A stretch of DNA of 64,000 nucleotides. Source: Macrostomum hystrix (Eukaryota; Platyhelminthes; Macrostomidae). The stretch is taken from positions 1,742,001-1,806,000 of the forward strand of contig CATNEN010000029.1 of assembly GCA_950097015.1 (NCBI GenBank), read 5' to 3'. The notes under the pieces are model-generated. The model saw nothing but the letters and a program-made list of their open reading frames with translations, searched no databases and was not told the DNA's origin. A program made the translations under genes and the position numbers. Shown piece after piece: positions 21,657 through 32,999 of this stretch (positions within the stretch are counted from its first letter, which is position 1; every line of letters starts with the position of its first letter).

Positions 21657-23997
21657 CTTAAGGACCAGTAAATGGGCAAACTATCGATGTTGAAGGACCA
21701 GGGGATTGGAGGCAACTATCAATGGTGAAGGACAGGGAATTTAAGGGCAACTATCGATGGTGAAGGACCAGGGGATTGGAGGCAACTATCAATGGTGAAG
21801 GACAGGGAATTTAAGGGCAACTATCGATGGTGAAGGACCAGGGGATTGGAGGCAACAATCGATGATTTGATGGACCAGGGGATTGGAGGCAACTATCGAT
21901 GATTTGATGGACCAGGGGATTGGAGGCAACTATCGATGATTTGATGGACCAGGGGATTGGTGGCAACTATCGATGGTTTGATGGACCAGGGGATTGGAGC
22001 CAACAAACGATGGTGAAGGACCAGGGGATTGGAGGCAACTATGGATGGTTTGATGGACCAGGGGATTGGAGGCAACTATGGATGGTTTGATGGACCAGGG
22101 GATTGGAGGCAACTATGGATGGTTTGATGGACCAGGGGATTGGAGGCAACTATGGATGGTTTGATGGACCAGGGGATTGGAGGCAACTATGGATGGTTTG
22201 ATGGACCAGGGGATTGGAGGCAACAATCGATGGTGAAGGACCAGGGGATTGGAGGCAACTATGGATGGTTTGATGGACCAGGGGATTGGAGGCAACTATG
22301 GATGGTTTGATGGACCAGGGGATTGGAGGCAACTATGGATGGTTTGATGGACCAGGGGATTGGAGGCAACTATGGATGGTTTGATGGACCAGGGGATTGG
22401 AGGCAACAATCGATGGTGAAGGACCAGGGGATTGGAGGCAACTATGGATGGTTTGATGGACCAGGGGATTGGAGGCAACTATGGATGGTTTGATGGACCA
22501 GGGGATTGGAGGCAACTATGGATGGTTTGATGGACCAGGGGATTGGAGGCAACTATGGATGGTTTGATGGACCAGGGGATTGGAGGCAACTATGGATGGT
22601 TTGATGGACCAGGGGATTGGAGCCAACAATCGATGGTGAAGGACCAGGGGATTGGAGGCAACTATGGATGGTTTGATGGACCAGGGGATTGGAGGCAACT
22701 ATGGATGGTTTGATGGACCAGGGGATTGGAGGCAACTATGGATGGTTTGATGGACCAGGGGATTGGAGGCAACTATGGATGGTTTGATGGACCAGGGGAT
22801 TGGAGGCAACTATGGATGGTTTGATGGACCAGGGGATTGGAGCCAACAATCGATGGTGAAGGACCAGGGGATTGGAGGCAACTATGGATGGTTTGATGGA
22901 CCAGGGGATTGGAGGCAACTATGGATGGTTTGATGGACCAGGGGATTGGAGGCAACTATGGATGGTTTGATGGACCAGGGGATTGGAGCCAACAATCGAT
23001 GGTGAAGGACCAGGGGATTGGAGGCAACTATGGATGGTTTGATGGACCAGGGGATTGGAGGCAACTATGGATGGTTTGATGGACCAGGGGATTGGAGGCA
23101 ACTATGGATGGTTTGATGGACCAGGGGATTGGAGGCAACTATGGATGGTTTGATGGACCAGGGGATTGGAGGCAACTATGGATGGTTTGATGGACCAGGG
23201 GATTGGAGGCAACAATCGATGGTGAAGGACCAGGGGATTGGAGGCAACTATGGATGGTTTGATGGACCAGGGGATTGGAGGCAACTATGGATGGTTTGAT
23301 GGACCAGGGGATTGGAGGCAACTATGGATGGTGAAGGACCAGGGGATTGGAGGCAACTATGGATGGTGATGGACCAGGGATTGGGGGCAACTATGGATGA
23401 TTTGATGGACCAGGGGATTGGAGGCAACTATGGATGGTGAAGGACCAGGGGATTGGGGGCAACTATCGATGATTTGATGGACCAGGGGATTGGAGGCAAC
23501 TATGGATGGTGAAGGACCAGGGGATTGGAGGCAACTATGGATGATTTGATGGACCAGGGGATTGGAGGCAACTATGGATGATTTGATGGACCAGGGGATT
23601 GGAGGCAACTATCGATGATTTGATGGACCAGGGGATTGGAGGCAACTATGGATGGTGATGGACCAGGGATTGGGGGCAACTAAGGATGGTGATGGACCAG
23701 GGATTGGGGGCAACTATGGATGGTGATGGACCAGGGATTGGGGGCAACTATGGATGGTGATGGACCAGGGATTGGGGGCAACTATGGATGGTGATGGACC
23801 AGGGGATTGGAGGCAACTATGGATGGTGATAGACCAGGGATTGGGGGCAACTATGGATGGTGATGGACCAGGGATTGGGGGCAACTATGGATGGTGATGG
23901 ACCAGGGATTGGGGGCAACTATGGATGGTGATGGACCAGGGATTGGGGGCAACTATGGATGGTGATGGACTAGGGATTGGGGGCAACTATCGATGGC
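21657..23997. repeat. Large minisatellite, about 37 nt unit, 3' of Gs alpha
   Basis: About 64 copies with core GATGGACCAGGGGATTGGAG then GCAACTATGGATGG(TTT). Subtypes are interspersed: a shorter GTGAAGGACC form recurs every four to six units between 22000 and 23300, giving a higher-order structure, and a shortened GATGGACCAGGGATTGGGGG form dominates after 23640. It shares its unit with 19530-19803. Confidence 0.95.
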
Positions 23998-24592
23998 CTA
24001 AGAGACCAGAAAAATGAATCGTGACTCACAGTTGTAATATGTCTAAAGCCTATACATTTTAACATGCCCATTGACTCTATCTTAACTGCTTGTGTGTGTT
24101 TCTCTAGTCAATAATTTATGCAGCAAATAGGCCCTATTTTGTTTAATGACTTTTCTGTTAAATAATCATTTTTATAGTCTGTTTTAAGAAGAGCACTGTG
24201 TTTTGTGCTTTTTTATGAACTGTTGATCTGTTATTATTTTATATTTAATTTTTTTTATTCTGTGTTTGTCTTGTTTTTATAATGACATTGTTTTCTGCCT
24301 AATCTGACGGGTTTAAGCATTGTTTAAATTAAAGATAGTCAATAAATCAGTAGTGAAATATAGTGCAATATTTAATCAGTAATTGGCCTCTATTATTTTA
24401 TTTTGTGAGATTTTTTTAACTCACTTTTTTTACACTGATCATGCCTCATAACTTTTTGTTGGATAGATTGTGCATAATTTTAGTTAATTGTTTTGATACA
24501 ATTTTGCTTGTAATAACTGTTAGTAAAACTTTTACAGTTAACTCTCTGTTTCACTATCTTCATTTAGTGGTCTGGCCTGCTCTGCTGATTGT
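23998..24592. other. AT-rich intergenic spacer
   Basis: Unique AT-rich sequence between two arrays; no gene seen. Confidence 0.6.
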
Positions 24593-25862
24593 TAGAGAGA
24601 GGTAGAGCGAGAGAAGGGAGGTTGAGACTGAGAGGTTGTGAGAGAAGGGAGGTTGAGACTGAGAGGTTGTGAGAGAAGGGAGGTTGAGACTGAGAGGTTG
24701 TGAGAGAAGGGAGGTTGAGACTGAGAGGTTGTGAGAGAAGGGAGGTTGAGACTGAGAGGTTGTGAGAGAAGTAAGGTCGAGACTGAGAGGTTGTGAGAGA
24801 AGTAAGGTCGAGACTGAGAGGTTGTGAGAGAAGGGAGGTCGAGACTGAGAGGTTGTGAGAGAAGGGAGGTCGAGACTGAGAGGTTGTGAGAGAAGGGAGG
24901 TTGAGACTGAGAGGTTGTGAGAGAAGGGAGGTTGAGACTGAGAGGTTGTGAGAGAAGGGAGTTCCAGGTAAAAATTCGAGATTAAGAGGTTAAGAGAGAG
25001 AGTTAGAGAGAGAAGGAAGGTCGAGACTGAGAGGTTGTGAGAGAAGGAAGGTCGAGACTGAGAGGTTGTGAGAGAAGGGAGGTTGAGACTGAGAGGTTGT
25101 GAGAGAAGGGAGGTTGAGACTGAGAGGTTGTGAGAGAAGGAAGTTCGAGATTAAGAGGTTAAGAGAGAGAGAGTTAGAGAGAGAAGGAAGGTCGAGACTG
25201 AGAGGTTGTGAGAGAAGGGAGGTTGAGACTGAGAGGTTGTGAGAGAAGGGAGGTTGAGACTGAGAGGTAGAGCGAGAGAAGGAAGGTCGAGACTGAGAGG
25301 TTGTGAGAGAAGGGAGGTTGAGACTGAGAGGTTGTGAGAGAAGGGAGGTTGAGACTGAGAGGTTGTGAGAGAAGGGAGTTCCAGGTAAAAATTCGAGATT
25401 AAGAGGTTAAGAGAGAGAGTTAGAGAGAGAAGGAAGGTCGAGACTGAGAGGTTGTGAGAGAAGGAAGGTCGAGACTGAGAGGTTGTGAGAGAAGGAAGGT
25501 CGAGACTGAGAGGTTGTGAGAGAAGGGACGTTGAGACTGAGAGGTTGTGAGAGAAGGGAGGTTGAGACTGAGAGGTTGTGAGAGAAGGAGGTCGAGACTG
25601 AGAGGTTAAGAGAGAGAGAGTTAGAGAGAGAAGGAAGGTCGAGACTGAGAGGTTGTGAGAGAAGGAAGGTTGAGACTGAGAGGTTGTGAGAGAAGGAGGT
25701 CGAGACTGAGAGGTTGTGAGAGAAGGGAGGTTGAGACTGAGAGGTTGTGAGAGAAGGAGGTCGAGACTGAGAGGTTAAGAGAGAGAGAGTTAGAGAGAGA
25801 AGGAAGGTCAAGACTGAGAGGTAGAGGTAGAAGGTAGTGTGAGAGTGAGGGTGAGAGATAAG
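24593..25862. repeat. Minisatellite, 31 nt purine-rich unit
   Basis: Core GAGAAGGGAGGTTGAGACTG then AGAGGTTGTGA, about 40 units, interrupted several times by a variant block with TTCGAGATTAAGAGGTTAAG and AGAGAGAGTTAGAGAGAG. One strand is almost all purine plus T. Confidence 0.93.
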
Positions 25863-26629
25863 CTACCTGACTTATGAACTCGTAATAGAGTGAGGGAGAC
25901 TATAGATTTATTGGGATCATCCGTTTTCTATAAGCCTCTACCCCCCCCTCTTCTCCGGCAGGGAATCGAACTCGTGTCCTTTAGCACACAAAAACTGATA
26001 GAAAACGAGAGTAGCTATTTTCAAGCAGTTTCAACGTTCTCCTGACTGTTGTTAAACGTTATATATAATCATGTATTTTAGTTAAATAGAGTATTATAAA
26101 CAAATATAAAGTCTAGAAAGTAGCAGTTTTAGTTTAAGAGCGCTAGTTTTTTGTAGCGTGATTTGACTGTTAATTGGCATTGCTATGGACCTATGAATCT
26201 CGTTCGCCAGCTTACGGGTTTATTTGAACCCACTATGTTCAGTGTGCAAAACTTTCCATCTAGCTTCTACATGGAAATTAACGTATAAATTAATCGTGGA
26301 TAGCGATAATGAGAATACAAATTGATTTGCGGAGGTCACAAAAGTTATTGTTTTTCTCACTTATGCCTCTGTCCCTATTTCTCGCTAGTGTTTGTGCACA
26401 CTGCACGGCGAAACGGATGTTTCTGCACAGATCAATGATTCGACGCTATTCAAATACAAAGGATACTCAAAATTTGCTTTCTTCTCTTGCAGATGCTTCA
26501 TTCTTATTGGCCTCTTTTACCTAACCCAGATTTTTGGCTTCTTCAAATTGTATAGTCTACGAAACAGGAATAGTGTATGAAGACAGACGGATCTTAAAGA
26601 TTGACTTTATTTATTGGGGAATCCAATCT
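25863..26629. other. Intergenic, unique, with a tRNA-like scrap
   Basis: A reverse B-box-like GGGAATCGAACTCGTGTCC at about 25960 suggests a SINE fragment. Short ORFs at 26309-26580 are unsupported. Confidence 0.45.
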
Positions 26630-26637
26630 GTGTAGAG

Positions 26638-27408
26638 CAGGGGTAGGCAAACTTATTTGCTGGCGGGCCAAAGAGAGAACCTAAAAGACGACAGCGGGCC
26701 GCATTGACTGTATAAATATGAGATAGGGGAGAGATTAGACACGGGAGAAATTAGACTCGGGAGCGATGAGACACGGGAGCGATGAGACACGGGAGAGATT
26801 AGACACGGGAGAAATTAGACACGGGAGCGATGAGACACGGGAGCGATGAGACACGGGAGCGATGAGACACGGGAGAGATTAGACACGGGAGAAATTAGAC
26901 ACGGGAGCGATGAGACACGGGAGCGATGAGACACGGGAGAGATTAGACACGGGAGAAATTAGACACGGGAGAAATTGGACACGGGAGCGATGAGACACGG
27001 GAGAGATTAGGCACGGGAGAGATGAGACACGGGAGAGATGAGACACGGGAGAGATGAGACACGGGAGAGATGAGACACGGGAGAGATGAGACACGGGAGA
27101 GATTAGGCACGGGAGAGATGAGACACGGGAGAGATAAGACACGGGAGAGATGAGACACGGGAGAGATTAGAGACGGGAGAGATTAGATACGAGAGCGATG
27201 AGACACGGGAGAGATAAGACAGGGAAGAGATAAGACAGGGAAATTATTAGACATGGGAGAGCTGAGACACGGGAGAAATTAGACACGGGAGAGATTAGAC
27301 ACGGGAGAGATGAAACAGGACACTGTAGATGTCAGAAAGGTCAACGGGCCGGATTTGAGAGCTTCGAGGGCCGCATCTGGCCCGCGGGCCGGAGTTTGCC
27401 GACCCCTG
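26638..27408. mobile_element. hAT-type MITE carrying an internal minisatellite
   Basis: The left end is CAGGGGTAGGCAAACTT and the right end, read inward, is CAGGGGTCGGCAAACTCC. Both are followed by GCGGGCC-rich subterminal sequence, the classic end of a non-autonomous hAT element. Flanks GTGTAGAG (26630-26637) and ATGTAGAG (27409-27416) form an 8-bp target-site duplication with one mismatch. No transposase is present. Nearly the whole interior is a 16-nt tandem array. Confidence 0.85.
26725..27315. repeat. 16 nt minisatellite inside the hAT MITE
   Basis: Units GAGACACGGGAGAGAT and GAGACACGGGAGCGAT, about 37 copies. Near-identical in design to the GAGACAGGGGAGAGAT arrays at 39423-40518 and 48745-49285. 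Confidence 0.93.
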
Positions 27409-27740
27409 ATGTAGAGTATGGGATTGGGGAATCCCTATTTGTTGATTATATTGTTAGCGAATCCCAATGAGTACAGTATATGATTGGGGAATCCCCATAT
27501 GTACAGTAAATGATTGGGGAATCCCTATTTGTGTACAGTGTAGGATTAGTGAATCCCCTGTGTGCAGCATGTTATTAGGAAATCCCCTATGTGTACAGAA
27601 TATTATCAGGGAATCCCCTACGTGCACAGCATATTATTAGGGAATACCTATGTGTACAGTATTTTGGGGGATTTCCTAAGTATACAGTCCAATTGAGAAG
27701 TCCCTTATGTGTACAGCCCTTTTTTGGGAATCCCTAATGG
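27409..27740. repeat. Degenerate tandem repeat interrupted by the MITE
   Basis: Imperfect repeats of roughly 35-60 nt around GATTGGGGAATCCC and GTGTACAGTAT. The same motif (TTGGGGAATCCAATCTGTG) sits left of the MITE at about 26615, so the MITE inserted into this older array. Confidence 0.7.
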
Positions 27741-27886
27741 GTAATGCCCCCTGTAAACAATAGATGCACTGTTGTACACAATGCAGCTCCATTACCTGAT
27801 TTCAGCAGCCCGCGCTACACTCAGGTTGCCTCACCGACTCAAGCTGAACAATAGCGCCAGCTGCTATTATTAGCCCAGCCAGCGCA

Positions 27887-30800
27887 ATGCGGCCAGTCCG
27901 CTGGAACTGGCAGCGCCTGATCCGCCTGGCCGTGGGCCTCGCGGTCGGCCTCGGACTAGTCGGCTGGCTGGCCTACGGCCTGCTGCGCACGGATGCGGAC
28001 TCCGACACTGTCAGGCGCTACCTGGCCGGCTACAATCGCGAAGGCCTGGGCCAGGACGCCTACCATTTCCCAGAGCAGGCTGTTGGCGCGCGGCGAAATC
28101 GTCCGCCACCGCCGCCGTTGCCGCGCCCTACGTCGGCAACAACGCGACAACCGACTCCGTGGCGACGGCGTGGCCCGGCTCCGACTAGGCGCTACGGCGT
28201 CTTGAAACCCATCAATCGACCCCGGCCGCCGGGCACCACGCCCGGCCTCATCTCTGACCGTATCAAACACGGCAATGGCCTATTCCATCCTATTGAAATT
28301 GTACCTAGCATTGGTGGCGCCGGTGCTAATTTATCGGCCAATGACGGTCGCTCCGGCAGCCTGTTTGACTGGGCCAAGCTGGCGTTTGGAAACTCTGGCG
28401 ACGTCATTCGTTCGGTTCCGCTGACGCCTGGCGTCCCGCTGTCCGCCGCGACTGTGCCACCGCTTAGCAACGGCCTGATTGGTCACAGGCCGTTTATTGA
28501 GCGGCATCTGTTTGTTGACGGCGTCTTTTTGGCATCTGGCTCGCGCTTTCGTGTGCCCCAGCTGGCTTACCGCAATATCAGCCTGGTGTCCCTGCCCACA
28601 GACGGTCGGATTCGTCATCGACTGGAGTTTGTGGCGCCGTTCGGCCAGCTGCTGCAGACTGTGGCTACAACTGACAGCGTGGTAGAGCAACGGGTTAGTC
28701 GTCTGAGTTAGATTTTTTGGATTTTAGCTTAGTTTCCCATGTTTCATTGTCTGATTTTATAGTTTGATAGCTGGGCAGTCTGACCAATCAGCTGGGCAGT
28801 CTGACCAATCAGCTGGGCAGTCTTTCTAATCAGCTGGACAGTCTGACTAATCAGCTAGGCATTCTGAATAATAGCTGGACAGTCTGACTAATCAGCTGAA
28901 CAGTCTGACCAATCAGCTGGACAGTCTGACTAATCAGCTAGGCATTCTGAATAATAGCTGGACAGTCTGACTAATCAGCTGAACAGTCTGACCAATCAGC
29001 TGGACAGTCTGACTAATCAGCTGGACAGTCTGACTAATCAGCTGGACAGTCTGACCAATCAGGTACATAGTCTGACTAATCAGCTGGACAGTCTGACCAA
29101 TCAGGTACATAGTCTGACTAATCAGCTGGACAGTCTGACTAATCAGCTGGACAGTCTGACTAATCAGCTGGACAGTCTGACTAATCAGGTACATAGTCTG
29201 ACTAATCAGCTGGACAGTCTGACCAATCAGGTACATAGTCTGACTAATCAGCTGGACAGTCTGACTAATCAGCTGGACAGTCTGACCAATCAGGTACATA
29301 GTCTGACTAATCAGCTGGACAGTCTGACCAATCAGGTACATAGTCTGACTAATCAGCTGGACAGTCTGGCTAATCAGCTGGACAGTCTGACTAATCAGCT
29401 GGACAGTCTGACCAATCAGGTACATAGTCTGACTAATCAGCTAGGTATTCTGAATAATAGCTGGACAGTCTGACTAATCAGCTGGACAGTCTGACCAATC
29501 AGGTACATAGTCTGACCAATCAGGTACATAGTCTGACCAATCAGGTACATAGTCTGACTAATCAGCTGGACAGTCTGACTAATCAGCTGGACAGTCTGAC
29601 TAATCAGCTGGACAGTCTGACCAATCAGGTACATAGTCTGATCAATCAGGTACATAGTCTGACCAATCAGGTACATAGTCTGACTAATCAGCTGGACAGT
29701 CTGACTAATCAGCTGGACAGTCTGACTAATCAGCTGGACAGTCTGACCAATCAGGTACATAGTCTGACCAATCAGGTACATAGTCTGACCAATTAGGTAC
29801 ATAGTCTGACTAATCAGGTACATAGTCTGACCAGTCAGGTACATAGTCTGACCAATCAGGTACATAGTCTGACCAATCAGGTACATAGTCTGACCAATCA
29901 GCTGGACAGTCTGACCAATCAGCAGTTTTGTGTCCGGTCTATCCGCAGATCTACGCACACGCTCTGCTGCCAACGGTGCTGGTTCACGAGGTGGACATTC
30001 TGCGCCGGCTGGGCCAGGTGGACTTGTCCACCGGCTTCACCGTCACGTTTGAACGAGAATGGCCGATGCCAGATGGTGTGGACGTTACTCAGCTGACGCT
30101 GCACAATGAGTCACTGCGCCGGCGACTGGGCTACAATGTCCGGGTGTTGCAGATTGCTACTCCGGTGAGGCCTTGAGATAATCTAACCTGATTAACTAGA
30201 TCAGTCTGGCGTTATCAGAAATTTAGCTTTTAGTTCGTATAAATATTTCAGATTCAATAAAAATGAGGCTATTTTCTTAGCGGCGATATGAAAATTGTGG
30301 CGACTTATAAAAAAACTATGCTTGATTCTAGGGAACAGTAACGCAATTATTCGGACTAGTACGTATTCTGAATGAGGCTATTTTCTTAGCGGCGATATGA
30401 AAATTGTAGCGTCTTATAAAAAAACGATGCTTGATTAGTAACGCAACAGTAACGCAATTATTCGAACTAGTACGTATTAGTATTCTGAATGATACTATTT
30501 TCTTAGAAATAAACTTTTTCTTGGAAAAAAAGCTTTTCTCTCTTGGGCAGAGACCAACTTCTAAGAAATTTTCGCTCTTTTACACTTTTCTGTTGTCCGT
30601 CTGCAACTGCTCTCTCACTGAAACACTTCGACAAACAAATGCAGGGTTTCTCCTCCAGACTTGGCGCCAGAGTCTTCGTAGTCTACGACCAGCTGCCGCG
30701 CGACCTGGAGACGCCGCGCGGCAAGCACCGACTGCGCGCCACCTTCCTCCAGTCTAGCGCCCCCAGTCTGGGCGACGCCCTGGCTGGCTACCTAGCGGCC

Positions 30801-32843
30801 AGGTAAATCGACTTGCTCAGCGGAAGTATCGAAAAAAATTATTTATTGCATGACAGAGAGACAGGCAAAGTGGCAGTTATGTTGATTTAAAGGGAGGCAG
30901 ATAGGTAGAGTGACAGAAGTATAGTGACAGAAGTAGAGTGACAGAGAAGTAGAGTGACAGAGAATTAGAGTGACAGGGAAGTAGAGTGACAGAAGTAGAG
31001 TGACAAAGGTAGCGTGACAAAAGTAGAGTAACAGAAAGAGAGGTAAAGTGACAGACTGACAGATAGTCTTAATGAGATGTAAATTAGAAGTCAGGGAGGT
31101 TCATGTATGTACTTAAAGAACCAGAAATTTTCTAATTTATGATTCTTGCTTCAGCTGTGCTTTTAACGCGCATGCTAACCTTTAATGATTGTTTCCAGAC
31201 GCCTCATGAAATCACCTCCAGTCGGCGGCGGCAGCGGCGTCGGCTTCAGCGATCGACTAGGCGAGGCCCACATGTCGGCCTGGCGCGCAGTTTGGCAGGA
31301 CTCAGCCCTGCTGGCCGAGGACAGCCCCGGTGCCGGTGGCAGCCAATTTGGTCGTCGCCTGCTGGCGGCTCAGCAGCAGCTGCTGGCCAGCCTGCCGCTC
31401 TACCGGCGCCTCATGCCGCTGCCGATTCTGCGCTCCGGCCGGCTGCCGCCCTACACAGGCCTGGCCTTCAACGGCCTCCTGGATGAGACTGCCCGAGTCA
31501 CCTATGACCAGGATCTGTGGTCGTCCACCTATCTAGCCCTGACTGCGCCCGACATGTCTGCCGAACTGCTAGCTAGTCGAGCTGTACAGCTGCCCGCAGC
31601 TCTGGCCAGAGCTAACCGCACCGGCTGGTCCGGGGCTCGATTCTGTCCGGAGCCGCGGCTATCGACCGGCGCCACCAGGTGTCACGCCAAGCCGTCGCAT
31701 TCGGATTATCTGCGAGATGATCACGTGACTGGCGATGTGGCCATCGGCGCAGCGGCCTACCTGCTGGCCAGCGGGCAGCGAGCCGGTCGGCTAGCGAGCC
31801 TAGGTCGGACCATTGTGCTGGAGGCCGCTCGATACTACGCGAGTCGGACAGTCGGCACCAATCTACTGCCAGCTGACGCTGTTGTCAAGGATCGGCGGCG
31901 CAGATTTGTCGGTACCGCGTTTTTAGTTGGCGTCGCCAAGCGAGCTCTCGCCCTACCCGACCTAATCGGCGCTGGCGATGCCAACGTCACCGCCCATCTG
32001 GCCAGGCTGGGACGCCGGCTGCGACTGCCGGAGCAAAGAAGCAGCGACGACGTGGACGGCGGTGTGTTCTATCCGGATCTGGCGCCAACCCCCGGCGGAG
32101 TTCGCTTCGGTCCGGCCATGCTGCCCCACCCGGTCGGCCTGGCGCTGACAAGGGACGCCCTGCAGCGCAACCTGCTGGCCTACGCTGGCGCCCTCCTAGC
32201 AGGCGGCGGCCCCGATCCGCCCGTGCCGCTGCTGGCCGCCAGCGCCATCGCCTGGATGCGGCTCGGCCAGCCAAAGCGAGCCTGGTCTGCTCTGCGCGCC
32301 GCCCTGCCGCACTGCAGCGGCCCGGCTGGCTGCACCCAGCTGGCCACCGGCGGCCTGTCGCCAGCGCCGCACAATGCCGCTCCGCTGCTAAGCGCCGTTC
32401 TATTCGGCTACGCTGGAGTTCGCGTGCCCGCACCCGGCGGCCTCGTGCTGGGACCCTGCAGCCTGCCGCCAGGCGTTGAACGCCTCCGCCTGCTGGGCCT
32501 GCACTTTCACGGCCATCGGCTGGCTGTTGAGCTGGCCGACGGTGGCCTGACTGTCCGGCTAGCTGGCTGGTCGGCCGGCCGGACAAGCGAATTGTCCGCG
32601 GTGACCTCCGCTGATGACAGCTCGACGCCGACGCCGCTGCGCAAAATCGGCGACTCGGGGAAAATCGCCTGCGACTCGGAGATGCGCATTGTTGCTACGC
32701 CCGCCTCTGCCGGTGCGGCAGGCGCTTCAGCCGACGATCCCGACGCAACCGCGGCTGCCGAAGGCCTCGCCGAAGTTGCTGATGTCGCGTTCGGGGATTT
32801 GTTCGCGTCTGATCTGCTGGCGGGCGAGAGTGAGATGCCGTAA
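27887..32843 (+). CDS. PGGHG: GH65 family, PGGHG/ATHL1-like protein, membrane-anchored, active site altered
   Basis: Homologue of protein-glucosylgalactosylhydroxylysine glucosidase, which removes glucose from the disaccharide on collagen hydroxylysine. Exons are 27887-28693, 29949-30164, 30645-30802 and 31199-32843, phase-consistent, giving 941 aa (human 737). Residues 10-33 (RLIRLAVGLAVGLGLV onward) form a transmembrane or signal-anchor helix, followed by a Pro/Arg-rich linker. The GH65 N-domain is near LSNGLIGHRPF, FVDGVFLASGS and (exon 2) IYAHALLPTVLVHEVD. The catalytic barrel has VTYDQDLWSSTYLAL (human FWDQETW, Asp301; here Asp497), GWSGARFCPE, AWMRLGQ and LLSAVLFGYAGVRV. The human general-acid motif PDEYH (Glu430) aligns with PADAV near 619-623, and WTEN (Glu574) aligns with CTQL near 772-775. 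Two of three catalytic carboxylates therefore seem lost or changed, and a non-catalytic role is possible. Start: first ATG of the frame; an upstream TTTCAG at 27805 could be a 5'UTR acceptor. Confidence 0.85.
28766..29926. repeat. Minisatellite, 21 nt unit, PGGHG-like intron 1
   Basis: About 55 copies of two subtypes, CAGCTGGACAGTCTGACTAA(T) and CAGGTACATAGTCTGACCAA(T), mixed irregularly. It fills the intron to within 22 bases of the exon 2 acceptor. The second subtype contains CAG|GTACAT. Confidence 0.95.
30261..30486. repeat. Direct duplication of about 110 bp, PGGHG-like intron 2
   Basis: Copies 30261-30370 and about 30371-30486 share GAGGCTATTTTCTTAGCGGC, GATATGAAAATTGT and AACGCAATTATTCG. 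A third partial start follows. Confidence 0.8.
30895..31060. repeat. Short degenerate tandem repeat, PGGHG-like intron 3
   Basis: About ten imperfect copies of AGTAGAGTGACAGAGA-like units of 13-18 nt. Confidence 0.75.
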
Positions 32844-32988
32844 CTCTGCAGGATTCTTTATTATTGGGATCTTGCGGCGGAATTCAGGATTTAAAAATCT
32901 TCTTTAGCTTTCAAATCCTATTTGGGAAACGGGATAGGTTTGGGATCCGAAAGTAGATTTCAAATAATTTTTCCCGGGGTATTCGGGA

Positions 32989-32994
32989 ATAAAA
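32989..32994 (+). terminator. Candidate polyadenylation signal of the PGGHG-like gene
   Basis: AATAAA about 146 bases after the stop codon. Confidence 0.4.
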
Positions 32995-32999
32995 TCTAA

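Noticed and set aside
27887-32843. D-glucuronyl C5-epimerase
   Set aside because: Considered at first for a Golgi-type anchored protein, but the core motifs (YDQDLW, SGARF, LLSAVLFGYAGVRV) fit GH65 PGGHG and not the epimerase.
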